Both the position numbers and the translations under genes were made by a program. Below the pieces are notes generated by a model. The model was not told the DNA's origin. It worked only from the letters and a program-made list of their open reading frames with translations, and searched no databases. From Heterocephalus glaber (Eukaryota; Chordata; Mammalia; Rodentia; Bathyergidae), in the NCBI RefSeq assembly GCF_000247695.1, contig NW_004624734.1, positions 15,741,894 to 15,805,893 of the forward strand: a stretch of 64,000 nt of DNA. Reading direction: 5' to 3'. Numbering within the stretch: position 1 is the first letter of the stretch; each line of letters starts with the position of its first letter. This document shows positions 23,100-36,145 of this stretch, piece by piece.

Positions 23100-24244
23100 T
23101 TGATGGCGGGAGCTTCTGGGAAATATTTTCCCTTTCTAATAAAAGGGAAACTCAAGTGGAGAAAATCTGCCAACCATCACTTGTTTTTTCTTCTTTGACT
23201 GAAGTTGAAAGAACCCAAGCCTCGGCAGTCACACAGGCAAAAATCACCCGTAACAGAAATATCACCAGGATGCCAGAGGTGCCCTCCACAAAGCTCTCAT
23301 TTTCCCAACCCTGTGTCTATTTGGAAATGATAGTAACAAAGACTCATCTTGGATTTTCAGATCTGTTGACAGAAACCCTGTAGTGCAGTGCAATGCCACT
23401 GTAGCAGATATTACCTGTTTCCTGTTGATCCTTTCTTAACCATTTTAGAGCAACCTTGCCAGACTGTAGTTGAAAATACCTGCATTTCTCCCACTATTTA
23501 CTTTCTTAGCCCACCAAAGCCTACTTTGCCACCCAATTAGCCTAGTGCTCAGGGAGTATCACATCCTCTCTTCTAAGATCAGGAATCAACCAGTGCCAAA
23601 GGGCAGATGGTAGATAAGGACTAATCCTTCTGCTCCTTCTCTCAAAGGTGTTTCTACTCCTATGTAGAATTCCCTTGCACTTCCCATTTTGATGTTCTTA
23701 CCTACATTTCTGCCAGTGTCCCTTGTTACTGCCTCAAACAAACAAACAAACAACCTAAACTAAATATACTTGTACTTGCAACAGACATTGCTTCTAGGAA
23801 AATCCAAAGACAGCCTTTATAAGTTCAGAATTCTGTTGCTTATAGATGGTACACATTTTCAATATGATTTTACTTTAGAGTTATATGTATCAAATAGTTA
23901 TTTGATGTTAAATATATAATACATTAGATTTTCTTTTCCTCATATCCTTCACAATGTAATCTGATTTTAACTGGATCTTTAATTTATAATTAATACGAAA
24001 GAATTTCTTAATGCAACTGAAGCTTTGTTTAAAATGACATTTGGCTACTATCCTCCAAAAATTCTTCTGAAGCTTTCATTATAAAGTCTTTGAAAGAAAA
24101 ATTTCAAAACAAAAAAATAAAAAATATATTTAAAAATTTAATGAAGATTAGGACTGACAATTACTTTACTCCCTAATTCTTGGAAGAATTATCATACCCT
24201 GTAATACAGATAAAAATGAATTAAAAATGTAAACTGGATTTTGT
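23100..24244. other. Unassigned interval
   Basis: No gene recognised. A 75-codon open frame at 23156-23383 lies in moderately GC-rich sequence but shows no domain. A short (AAAC)n run sits at about 23738-23753. Confidence 0.45.
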
Positions 24245-24470
24245 AGGCATGGCAGAACCAATTACCACAAATTTGGCAGTTTACATCAACAGAAGTTTAT
24301 TTTCTCAAACTTCTGAAGACAGAAACTTCAAAATCATGGTTTCAGGTTTGATTTCTGGAGGCACTGAGAGGGAGAATTCATTCCACTGTCTCTCCTAGCT
24401 TCTGGTGGGTCATGAAATTTAAAGACATCAAGATATTATTCTTATAATTAGTCTTCTATGTTGCCCATGT
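24245..24470 (-). mobile_element. MaLR LTR fragment, antisense
   Basis: The plus strand reads AATTACCACAAATTTGGCAG, then CAACAGAAGTTTATTTTCTC and CTTCTGAAGACAGAAAC. This is the complement of the MaLR LTR 3' portion (CAGAACTGTGAG-AATAAA region). The far end is lost in unassigned sequence. Confidence 0.6.
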
Positions 24471-26404
24471 TGACAAAAACACACAAATCAATTTTACTAT
24501 GAAACCATTTTGAAAATATTTCTTGGATTATGAAGAATAGATTAATACAAATACTCAAAATTTAAAATGTGCAATCTGCTGGTGAGTATTTAAACCATTT
24601 GTATAAGACTGAAATAACAATTTTGTAATTATAAATGTCAGTTTATGGACTTGAAAAAGAAGAAATGAAATTAAAAATAAGATTTTAGTAATTAAAATGA
24701 GGATCTCATACTGCAAAATAGGAGGATGGGAAACTGAAACATTACATTTAATATCTGATAAAGAGGCTTTTAAAAGTACCTATTTTAGTTTTAAGTTACA
24801 TTTAAAAGACGCCAAAAGTAAAATTTTTGTGTTGAAAAAAGAAAGAAACTTCTACTGCACAAAAGAATAGAACATAGCTCTTCTAGTTATTGAAGAAGAA
24901 AAGAAACAAATCACAGCCCAGTCCAGAAATTTAGACTTTGGGAAAACTAGATTAAATCCACTTTTCATACTTAATTGCAAATAAGTAGGAAGTCACATAT
25001 ACATTTTTATATCCACAAAATTGGATGGATTAAAGAGTTAGATTTCAAAAATTTTAAAAATGAGGATAAAATAGAGCAAAATTCAGTATAACTTAAAATG
25101 TATTGGATCTTCTCATGGAGAATGATTTCTCCAGCACAAATGTGATAAGAGAAATGAAAAAAAAAGTAAAACAGAAGTTTATCACCAAAAAGATTCAAAC
25201 ATTTATTAAAACTTGCATAAACAAAATAGATAAATTGAGAAAAAAATTCTATTTAAATTGTATTTAGAACTCAAAATAAAGATTAAGTACATGTAGATTG
25301 TCAAACCAATATTTTAATTTTGACAGAAAAGTACACATTGTACCCAAAAGTAATTCAAAGAAATGTAAGTAAAGTCAAAATGTCCTAAATAATTATTTGA
25401 AAATGTAATTTTAAAAATTAGTACAAGGGTACAATCTTCATTCATCAAAAGCATAATAGTTAAAGGACATAGGAAGAATAAGGTCATCTAGGCACTCTCA
25501 AATCATAATATAAATTGATAAGACTTTTTCATAAAGCAATACATAATATACAGAAAGCGATTTAAAATCTGTACTTTAAAACTGAATCAATTGTACATGT
25601 AGAAATTTGTTATGTAGACAAAATCAGAAGCAGTGATGTTAGTTGCTTTGGTATTCATTGCTGAACCTTTTAAGAATAGCAAATTATTCAGAAAAAAATG
25701 GAAATATGCAATATATCCAATATGATTGGCTGAGTATTCATTTTATCTCTATACTTTTATATATTTTTCTTTGCTCCAACCAGCAGTTATCATCATTTTA
25801 ATCAGGTGAAAATGAAGCACATCTTTTTTATCCTCGTATTCACATTGATGTAGTAAGATAACACTAATATTCCATTTATTTTAATAATCTGCTCATATTT
25901 GAGATTGATTTTCTGAAATAATTACCATAGTCCTTTAAGGTAAGTTTAAAGTCCTCATTAGGCAAGGAAAATACAGGTTAAGATATTGAAGGCTCTTTTT
26001 TGAATCCAAACCTGTGTGATTCCACATCTCCAAGGATTTTTCCTCTGACCCCACAAGTGAATGGCAGTCAAGGGAAATCAGTTTTCTCCCTCTTCTTCTT
26101 CCCCCTTCAGTCTTCTCCATGGCCCAGTCTCTTTCAGGGGAATTCACTGCTGGAGATGATGGGACCTCCAGATATGGTCCTGAATGGATATTACTGCCCA
26201 TTATCCAAAGCTTTCAGGTGTTAAAAATAACTCCTTTCTGCTCTTTCAGATAACATCAGTCAATTGCAACAAATATATATTAAACAGAAGTAGAGTAATC
26301 TGAAGTCTGAATAAAATGTTTGACAGCAAACAAGGAAAACGAAGTACTCTATAAATATTTCAAAAAATAAATAGTAGTTCTTTAGAAAAAGATTTGCTTT
26401 TTTA
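24471..26404. other. A-rich unassigned interval
   Basis: No gene. The region near 24800-25420 is strongly A-rich in the style of sense-strand L1, but I cannot fix any segment. The 25935-26224 part has overlapping open frames on both strands without domains. Confidence 0.4.
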
Positions 26405-26580
26405 GAATTAAGAACTGAGTTACATCCCCAGCCATCTTTTTTATTTTTTACTCATTTCTTAAAATTTTGAGACAAGATTCTCTATGTGGCTAAGTTACCC
26501 AGGGTCCCCCTAGACTTGCAATTTTCCTTCTTCAGTTTCCCAGAAGGCTAGAGAGATTCTCAAACTCAATAAGGAATCTC
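26405..26580 (-). mobile_element. B1-dID composite SINE, antisense
   Basis: Reading left to right on the plus strand: AACTGAGTTACATCCCCAGC (complement of the ID-like half), a T-rich linker, GAGACAAGATTCTCTATGTG and GGCTAAGTTACCCAGGG, then TTTTCCTTCTTCAGTTTCCC (complement of the B1 half). This B1-plus-ID fusion is the B1-dID arrangement known from squirrel-related rodents. Old, no clear TSD. Confidence 0.72.
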
Positions 26581-29149
26581 TTCTCACATATGCTCCAAAG
26601 TATTTTCTTCACTTAGAGCTCCATATTTGATCACATAACATCCTGTATAATACACAGTGTTGCACCAATTGAAATAATACTTGTTCTTATAAGATATGGA
26701 ACTCTACTGGATACACCTTACTCCTCCCCTGCAGAGAATCACAGTGAAAACTCAAGTGAATCTGTACCTGTCATGAAGTGGAGGTCACTTACTCTATTAT
26801 TTACTGGTGTATATTAACAATTTAGATAGGATCCTGGAACATACAAAGTGCTGAAGAACTATTTGAAAGAGTAACAGAGGCAAAAAATAATAGATAAAAC
26901 TAAATTAGAGATTTCAGTGTCCAAGCTTTCATCTGATATTTATTGATTATTTCATATATGTGAGATGAGAGAAAATGTCTAAGCTAAGGGCATTCGTAAA
27001 GGAAAACAATCCCATATATAATAACTGATATATAGTGAGTGTTTTGATGGCTGTAGATAAAACAAGTTAAAAGACATCATTCAAAAATTATTATGCTTCC
27101 TTAACCAAAGCAATCCAACAAAAATAGACTGCAAAGTAGTATTAATATTTTACTGATAATATGGGGGGGTTCCTTGAGAAAAACTTTATGAGTTGAGATT
27201 TTTACTTTTTGAGTCTCATAACAGTTTTTCTTCATGCCTTTTAAACTGTGACATTTTTCCATTCTGTAACAATTATTAATTACAGGAGAAATTTATAGTA
27301 CTTTCATTTTTAATAATTTTTTCTATAGTAAAAGTCAATTTTTCCAAGCTATAAAATCTTTTACTCTAATGCTCGCTGATCCAACAGTGAAGACAGTTAC
27401 AATTCTATGTTCAGAACATTTTAGTCTATTGAAATATACTGTATTTAATATGTCATCTCATTGAAAGGAGAAGAATATTAAATTGAAAAAGAAGGGACAC
27501 CATTTTCAAATAACATGAAATGGGTTCCATCCTCCTTGTCTTATGAATCAGTACCTTTCAGTGGGTGTATGGGGTTATCCTAGTCAAGGAAAGGCTTTGT
27601 CTCCATTTCATTTTTGACAATGAAGAAAACTGACAAGAAAAGTGATGAAAAACACATTAAAAGTAAATAGTCACAAATTGGAATTGCCTTTAATGGAAAG
27701 TTTCCTGTAATAAGAAAGCCTACTTGAAATAATAAGCTATGGAATCTAGAAAGGAAAGAAAAATGTGTAACACTTTGGGAACACAGTAAACCAAATGTAA
27801 CCCCACCAAACGAAAAGATTTTTCCAATCAGGGCTATCCACAGTTGTTGTATGAGTCTCTAGGTGATGACTACCATTAAAGCCACAGGGAAGACATGAGT
27901 GCCATCTTAACCTGAATACTACTTTCATTATACCATTGGAAAGACAGATGCTGGAATGTATGTATGGAACCTATCCGTGTAGCCTCTAACCATCAAAATG
28001 GTACAAATGATGAATTAGTAAATTGTCCCACTCTCTTTTAACCAATTGCTATATTTTATTAGCTGTGACACATGCTTTGAGGGGGCTTTGAAGGGTTGTA
28101 GACAAAGTAAAATCACTAGTTTCATATTTCCTAGAGTAAACCTTGAAATCATGGCTTTTAAAAAATGGTACAGATTAATAGTGTTGGCAGGTGACTTTTA
28201 AATATATTATCAGGTTTTGATGAGGTTTTGAAACTGGCATGTTATGCTATTTGTCTAAACCAAAAATGATCTTCCAGACATACCACCCTCAAGACTGGTC
28301 TGCATCTTAAGGATGATGATACATGCTATTACAATATCTTCTTTCATGAACAGCAAGGATTACTAACAAGGATTAATTACTATGACCAATCATGCGTAAC
28401 TATGATTTAATTCTGAAGATTTAGCTTGTTTATATTGATCTTTTAAACTTCTCGTTGCATGTCTTCTTATAGAACCTGTGTTGTTACACATCCATACTTT
28501 CCATTTAGGAGATTATAAAAATATTTATGATTTTTAATCATCTATTATGGTTTTTAAAGTGGAAAGAATTAAGATTAAATAGAAGCAAGCTGAACACATC
28601 CAACAAGGTGAAAGATGATGAAGAAAGAATGAATGAGGCAAGCTATTTAAATATAATCCTGAACTAATTATTTATATGCTGATACTCAATGCAGTGACAT
28701 TAGACAGAAATATAAATAGCTATAGACATTGACGGACTGGTAAATATTGGCACTGATGAAGAAAATTTCAGTAGATTATCTGTAGGTAATGAAGCTTGCT
28801 GAAGAAAAATAGACCCTTCAATGAATCTCCTATTTGAACTGTGAAAATTAATTTAATACCTTGAATTCTACAGCCAGAAGAATCTGACAAAGGCATGATA
28901 TTAGGGTCATCCTCTGGCTCTTTTAGTCATGCAGCGAAGGAAGTGAAAAGGATGATAAGCCATCAGTTGTGTAAGAAGTTCTTTGTAGTATATGCTCAAT
29001 AATCTATTTGGAAAAGTAATATTATTAATATCTGTTATTAATCTTTAAAGTAACAAAAAGTCAGCATGATCAGTACCTTCTCCTCTACAGATCAAGGGAA
29101 AAAAGTAACACATATATTGCTCCATGCATTTATTTCAAACTCATTGATT
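26581..29149. other. Unassigned interval
   Basis: No gene, RNA gene or named repeat recognised. All open frames are short and anonymous. Confidence 0.5.
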
Positions 29150-29210
29150 TGAAGCTGTAGCTCATAGGTAGAGCACTAGCCTAGCATTCATACCAAGAAT
29201 ACAGTGGTAG
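29150..29210 (+). mobile_element. Fragment of ID-like SINE
   Basis: AGCTGTAGCTCATAGGTAGA followed by GCACTAGCCTAGCATTC matches the A-box half of a classic ID element. The B-box half is lost beyond recognition. Confidence 0.6.
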
Positions 29211-30419
29211 CAAGATCATATACTATAGGTTGTGACATCAAGGACTTTTCTCAAAGACTTTGTCTACAGCCATGAAGGATGATTCATCCTCTGTGGCAAT
29301 TGTCATACATGTCATCAATGCCTATGATCTAAATCATCACCTCAGCTGTACTTCTGTTTTTTTAAAAAAAATTACCAAACACCCTGGTCTTTTTCTTAAA
29401 AGATGTCCCTCCTTGAGACTAGATACTACTGTATTTTTGAAATATCCAAAGAGAACTTCTACATTCTTCACAATCAGAAGTAATTTAGGAATTTAGTTAA
29501 TGAGAAGAAAATTGAAAGTTTATTCTATAGCTCAGAATTTGACAGATAGTTTGACGTACCACAATGTGTGACTGCAATAAGCCATAGGTAATGTGAAGTG
29601 TTTTCTAGGAAGACTTCCCAATTGGAAAAGGTAAGTTGAGAAAGACAAATCATTAACTTTATTCTCCTTGAATATTTCATTTATGAAAATGAAGGGAACA
29701 TCTTTGAAACTAAACTGACAGTTATTTTCTGCAGCTGAATGAGATTCACCATAGAGGTTTTCTGAAGGAGGTCTTCAGGTGGCAGAGGCATGAATGTTAA
29801 ATTCAGCAAATTTCAGCATGAATTGTGTTGGTGGTGATTTTCATGTAGCATCATCTCATTGATTGAATGATTTCCAAGGATTTAGAGTGGAATGTGTCAG
29901 TTTCTGGTGTGGTTAATTAATAATTTAGACAATTGGTGAAGGGGTTGCATGAATTTGCAATCCAAAACACAGCCAGGATCAACACACATGTGATCGACAA
30001 TATGTATGTGGCTATTAAATTTGTACTGTTATATCCATGAGCTCTTTGAAGTAAGACTATTGCACAAAATAGCTTAGCTGCTAAACTTTGCAAAAATAGA
30101 TACTTATCATATCTGTAAAATTAATAATAATTGTAATTATTTGTTCCTATTCCATAATTATTGACAAAGTAAAATTTGTTCTTTTTTTAAGGATATAGGT
30201 TAAACCAAAGTGGGCAACTGTTGTAATACACATATTTTCCACTCTGAGTCCTATGCAGACACTGAGAACTACATTTAGGAGTTTCATTAGGAAGCACTAT
30301 CATATGATTGCAAGAAGGGTGAGAAAATATCATATTACAGTGCAAAAACTAGGCAGTTAACTCTTTAAGCAAATAGTCACAGTTAATGTCAAATGCCCCT
30401 TATATGACGTACAGTCAAA
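29211..30419. other. Unassigned interval
   Basis: No gene or named repeat recognised. The 78-codon open frame at 29260-29496 has no domain. Confidence 0.5.
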
Positions 30420-30930
30420 AAACATGGTGAATGCTTAATTTTTAAAAATATTACTATAAAAGATACATTGCCATTAATCCTCCTCAAAATATTCCCAATG
30501 GCTTTGCACACACTTATCTCATCAATCTTGGCACTTTCTGAAGCAGTTCTGGAAGTCCTCTTTCGTTTCTATGTTTAGTTGACTTATAAAGGCTGCCTCT
30601 ATGTCCAGAATTGCATGAAAACATTTACCTTACAAGGTCATTTTTACTTAGGAAAGAACCAAAAGTCCCCCAGTGCTAGATTTGGTGAACAAGGTGAAAG
30701 AGGACACACTATAATACTCTTACCAGTATTCACTAAATTTTTGATCACACATGTAAAGAAACTCACAGAAGAGAATTCTGGAACTATTTCAGGTAGTGGT
30801 ATATTTTATACTGTAATAAATGTTTTTAAATTTAAACATTCACCATATAATTTGATCACCCTTTGTATGAATGAGGAGGGCACTTCATTTCTGAGGTTGT
30901 TTTTTGTCTCTGAGTAACCCTACACTGATT
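30420..30930 (-). mobile_element. Tc1/mariner DNA transposon fossil
   Basis: On the minus strand the complement of about 30640-30710 translates to SPNLALGDFWFFPK, followed by a stop. This matches the mariner transposase motif around the third catalytic aspartate (SPDLAP-D-F family pattern, written here only as a pattern). The D before FWFFPK is kept; the SPD aspartate has become N. Downstream on the minus strand, GACTTCCAGAACTGCTTC matches the C-terminal part. Several stops and gaps break the frame. Terminal inverted repeats were not resolved, so the ends are approximate. The plus-strand open frame at 30579-30917 is antisense to the transposase and not a gene. Confidence 0.75.
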
Positions 30931-30944
30931 GTGAGAACACATCA

Positions 30945-31290
30945 GACACGCCAAATCCAGGTAAATTCTACAAAATACCTGGCCAAGATTCTTTAAATTT
31001 TTCAAAGTTGTGTAAAAACAAGGAAAAACCAAGAAATTGTAATAGACTGAGAAAACTTAGAAGACACAACACCAAATGCAACATGCTGAAGTAGGTTGGA
31101 TCTGAGAACAGAAAGATCACATTAGTGGGAAAACAGGAGCAAATCAAATGAAGTTAGCATGTTAATTGAGAAAATTATATGCAAGGACTAAAATAAAGAT
31201 AAATACATATAAGTGATATACAATGGGTATAAAATTTCACTTGTCCCAGATATATAAATTCTAGAGATCTATCATGCAAAATAATTATTT
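30945..31290 (+). mobile_element. Ancient interspersed repeat, copy 1 (family not named)
   Basis: The segment reads CTACAAAATACCTGGCCAAG, AAACAAGGAAAAACCAAG, AGACACAACACCAAATGCAA, TTGGATCTGAGAACAGAAAG and TCACATTAGTGGGAAAACAG. I recognise this as the 3'-terminal part of a widespread old eutherian repeat, probably L1M-like, but cannot name it with confidence. A second copy lies at 35745-36145. Confidence 0.5.
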
Positions 31291-33839
31291 TATTGACCAA
31301 TATGGCTTTGTACACTTTCCAGTTTGTTAACAGGGGCATTTTCATGTTAAATTATTAACACAAACACAAACATACACAGAGGATAAAAGAAATATATTTG
31401 ATGTTGTGATGCGTTGGACATATCTGTTTTCTTGACGGTGGTGATGGTATCAGGAGTGTTTGCATGTGTTCAAAGTTACCAAACTGTCCACATTAAATAT
31501 GCACACCCCTCTTTATATCAATGATCTCTCTGAAAATTGTTAAAAGAAACAAAATTATAAAAATACGAATTGTATACATTTCCACCCTGAAATGAGAAAG
31601 ATAGGATTGCCCAGTGAAAGGTAAACAAATTCCAGGTGCAGTTGAGGCTTCCGCTGATTCCCAGGGGCCTCTGGGTCAGAGCAGTTCTTAGCTGTCGCAA
31701 AAAGAAGCTAGAAGGAGGGATATCGGAAGTGTAAAGGCCTCGGTATCTTTGCCTCAGCAGTTATTGGCTTAGACTGACTTCTGGGAGGGGCCATAATCCT
31801 TTGCAAGCCCACAGGAGGGGCTCAGCTAGGATACGTCGCTAGTTGATGGATGTCCTCATCACTTTGGGGAAGGATTTGGCCTTGAGGGGGGAAGCTATGT
31901 GGAGGCTTGTTGGGAGAAAATATGGTTTCCCGTGTGTACATCCAAAACCATTTCTCTTCTCCAAGTGTCTAAATGAAATGCCCACAGAATTAAATGAGAA
32001 ATATGGTGAAGCTGAGCAGCAATATCAATAAAAATATGTGTATATGTGTGTTTGCATAAACACTGATTCCAGGGTTAAATAGATACTCTGTAATCTCTAC
32101 AATTCTTTTGAGATGGAAGAAAATACATCCGGAAGACTTTTAGATCAGTTAATTGTAAACTGCGACCAGTGACTACAGTAGAGAAGTCCAAATGAGAATA
32201 TTTTTCTAAAACTTGCAATGGGCTATAGAAATATTTATATTCAAATATCCAATTATTATTCTTGTTGCTTTTGAAAGCCTTAACAATTGGTATTCATGTT
32301 TTTATTGTTTTGGATTTTGTGTTTTTCACAGTTGGCAATACTTTTCACTTCTTCATACAATTACTAAATGTAAATATGAATAAAACAGCTATTGTAAAAT
32401 AAATAGTTCCTTTTGTAACTTTGAAAATAATTTTTCTGTTATTAAATAATTTTAATTACAGAAATGGTTTGAAAATTGTGCAGCTTTGTTTTCACACTGT
32501 GCAAGAATATGTCACAAATTAAGGAACAGTGTCTAGGTTTTGTTGTGAAATAAGTATTCTTGCTTTTTTAGACGGATCCTACCAATGTTAAAACTTCCCT
32601 GATAATTTTACAAATCAACCAGTAGATTAAAAGTGAACAATGGCCTTGTGAACAATGGGATAGGAAATTGATGGCCACATTTCTCAGACTTGAATCATGG
32701 CCAAAAACCTTTCATCACCACTGGATTTCTCTTTGCCTTGGTGTCCCTATCTTAAAAATTCTTTGTCCTAGAGAATTAAAATTGGGTAGCTGAGAGATTT
32801 GAGAAATGTCCCCTCAATTCCTAGGACCAAAGTTTAGAAGATGTTGATTGTCATCAACTTTTAGATCAGGGATTATTAATTTAGAGTTCACAAGTTCATA
32901 TGCCTTAGCTGAATGTCAGGGGGGTCTCTGGACCTGAATAATGAATTTCGAGTGTATGGAGAACTGAATACCAGGAGAGGAATCATAGTTTTCACTAAAT
33001 TCTTACTGTGATCTCTGTCCCTCAGATTTTAAGGCAATGGTACTACACAATATTTTTGTCATATATTTCAAACCAGATGCTCCTTTTCTGAAATGCTATC
33101 TTTGGCAAGGAAATTGGAGAAAAATCAAAGGTCACTCATAAAACAGATTTTACTCCTTGAGTTTGATGGAATACATTTGTCCTTAGTGAACTCTTTCCTC
33201 TGGATTCCTGTTCCTCTCTGATTCCATAGGGAATGAAAGTATTCCTCCTGGTAGTCACCCATTATCTTTCTCTTATGGTTCTGTCCTTGTTTTAGTATAA
33301 AGATTTTTGATTGTCTCTCTTCCTACTCCTTTCTCTTAATCAGGTCACTTCTTAAATAAAGGTCCATGCTCACTCTATGCTAACTCTCCATTTCTTTCAA
33401 TTCACCTTGTAACTGAACGGCATCTGTGCTGACAGCAGCATGCATTTTCGAGAGGACTCCGGAAGTGTCTACTTAGGGCAATTATCAGAGCATCACTGGG
33501 ATTTACTCCTCCTATACCTCAGAACTCTACCCTGAAATTTTACCCGACTATGATGAGTCCCTAATCTTACCAATGACCCCTGTCTATACCCAGCAGGTCT
33601 TTTCAATAACTGAGCATTCAATCCTAATTAGAAACAGCTGTGTCCTTGTGCCTGCCCCGAAGCAGAAGGCGCCAGGGAAGGGGTATTTTTTTCATCCTTC
33701 CTAAACCAGGTTGGTGACTGGAGGGAGAAGCACATATCCACCTCAGAATCCTTTAGGAGTAGGACAGATAGAAACACTCCTGTTATCAAGGAAGGGTCTG
33801 CTGTAATATTTGTTTTTCTCTCCTAATTTATTGTTTAGC
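31291..33839. other. Unassigned interval
   Basis: No gene recognised. The stretch 31600-31960 is less AT-rich with several CpGs (CTTCCGCTGATTC, ATATCGGAAG, GGATACGTCGCTAG) and contains a 62-codon anonymous open frame at 31843-32031. It may hold conserved noncoding sequence. Confidence 0.4.
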
Positions 33840-34130
33840 CTTGGGCCGAACAGCATCTTAAAGAATGCAAGTTGAGGAGAACTTTATGAAGGCTGAGAGC
33901 ACACATTACAATCACAAAATTTTCAAGGCTCACAAAGCTTGCATAATTACACAGGCTGCCTGGGCCTTCGGGCACTTTTCAGCTATAATGGCAATCTGGC
34001 TAATTTCCCATCGGCTTAATCTATAACTTCAAAGACTCCTAAAGCAGTTACACTTATTCTGTTTGCTTTTCAGGTGACCTACACTATTCGTATTGTACAG
34101 CCAAGTTCTCAGGTTGATGAATTAGAAGAC
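33840..34130. other. Candidate conserved noncoding element
   Basis: High-complexity sequence with an enhancer-like look: TCACAAAGCTTGCATAATTA, CTGGGCCTTCGGGCACTTTT, CAGCTATAATGGCAATCTGG and TTTCCCATCGGCTTAATC. It holds homeodomain-type TAATTA/TAAT cores beside GC-richer phrases. No long open frame and no repeat match. Called on texture only. Confidence 0.35.
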
Positions 34131-35744
34131 TTCTATGTTAATTTAGAGTTTTTTCCTAAACATTGCTTCTCTGCAAAAGTAATCCTTAAATGATATAGTA
34201 GTAAACATTTCTCATCAAGTGTCACTTTTGCAAACTTGAGAGTTTCAAAAATAACAGTTGTCTGATTTTTTTAACTGCAACTTCTTATTTAAATACTGAA
34301 TAATATATGTTCAGATAGAAAGTACAAAAATATAGGGAGAACATAAAAAGAAATATTAAGTCATCAAATATTCTACTTCCCAGACATTAATACTGTTAAT
34401 ATGTTTTGTATTCAGCAATTAACTCAGTAGAAGCTATGTAGGTAACCAGGGATTATAAGACTATAGGCATTGTATATCCTTGAGCGCTTTTTAAAATCAT
34501 TCATATTTTTGCACACACATATACATATTAATATATATTATGTGTTTATTTTCTTTAGTCTCTTTTTCTTTCTCCTTTTTGTTCTTTTAAACAAAATCTG
34601 GATTCTGTGGAGTGTCTAGTGTTATATTTTGCCATTGTTTTGTTTGACTTTACTCTGTGATCTTTCGAATGAAATTACATGTTCTTTAAAGAACATTAAA
34701 TAAATCTTTGTGTAATATCTCTTTCCACAAGTAATTATAACATACTGGAGAGAATTCTAAATTCTTGATGCCTTATATTATGCATTACATAAAATGTCTC
34801 TTGATTATTATTCTCCTCTTGTAATTTCAATGCTTTCTTTACTTTGCACTCTCTCAAGCATATATATTTCTTAATCTCTTTCTTAGGTTTTATACCTCTG
34901 TTTTCCTTTTTCTAAAAAAATGTTAACAAAACATTAACTGCCTTTAGGAAGTTAGGGTCAGAAAGCAACAACACAGTAGAAAATTTCTTTGAGAAATGTG
35001 GAGTAGAAGGTAATAATTTGATATTGCAAGTTGTTTTTTCTTATTTAATATAACCTCATTTAAATTAGAATAGACTTTTCTGGAAAAGGTATATAATGTT
35101 TACTATACCATAGTCATTAAATGATTAATAGTAATGCTAAAGATAAATCACACCGAATCCTAATATATAGTGCAAAAAATACTTAATTTGTGAGGTAATT
35201 GTATGTATCCTTGCTGAGATAATAAAGATCGAGTAACTAAAGGATGGATAAATGAAGGAAAAGTGACAAATATTCCTTACGTAAATTAAAATAGTAAATT
35301 TAGAATAGATGAGAGAAGTGGATAATCAGTACTAGAACATTTCCATAATCAGTCTTGCAGTCAATTAATAAATGATAAGACTTAGTGAGCAAAACCTTGA
35401 AGAGGCCTTGCCTAAATACATTTCCTGCAAGATATTTATTAATTACTATGGTAGTTTTAACATTACTGCAGATTCTTTCATGTTTTTCCTTCCAGAAGGG
35501 GTTTAATTTCCCTTCTTTGACTGTGAACTAGAGTTGAGTGACTGGAATCTAAAGAATAGAGTTTGGAAAGGAAAAATTAGCAACTAGCTATTTTAACTGT
35601 CAGAACTTTATGCAAGTGGTCAAGGTTAACAATACCAATAATAAGTCATGTGGTTACTATGTTTCTACTGATAGGAGGTTATCTAATTCTCACCCTGGTA
35701 TTCTCCCTCAATAATAGGAAAACAGCAGATTAACCCAAGTGAGG
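34131..35744. other. Unassigned AT-rich interval
   Basis: No gene. AT-rich with possible decayed L1 near 34300-34560, not assignable. Confidence 0.45.
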
Positions 35745-36145
35745 AACATGGTTAAAATGTGAGAAAAAATGACTCATCAGAACTCTTCAAATGTGTGGAG
35801 GTCATAATAGCAAAAAAGGAAACAGAGAGAGAGAGAGAGAGCAAAAACACAATATGAAATGTGCATAATTTAGAAGAGATTAGAGGAAACGTGACAACAC
35901 ATTATACTCAATTGGATCACGGAAGGAAAAAAGATATTAGTGCAAAATCTTGTGAGGTTTGAAATTAATTTTTAGTTTAGCTAATAAATATATCATTAAT
36001 TTCTTAGCATTCATGAATATGTTATGGGTATATAAAATGATGTTGCCTGTAGCAACATGAAGATGTAAAAGGTCTCTGTATTATTCTATCTATTCTGTAT
36101 ATCAGCAAATACTTCAAAGTAGAAATGTTTTAAATAATATTCTCT
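35745..36145 (+). mobile_element. Ancient interspersed repeat, copy 2, with (GA)n
   Basis: The same family as 30945-31290 seems present: CAGAACTCTTCAAATGTGTG, GAGGAAACGTGACAACAC, TTGGATCACGGAAGGAAAAA, AAAGATATTAGTGCAAAATC and a terminal CTCTGTATTATTCTATCTAT. A (GA)n tract at 35824-35841 lies inside it. The 3' end is better kept than in the first copy. Confidence 0.5.

Noticed and set aside
30579..30917. 112-codon plus-strand open frame
   Set aside because: Antisense to the mariner transposase fossil.
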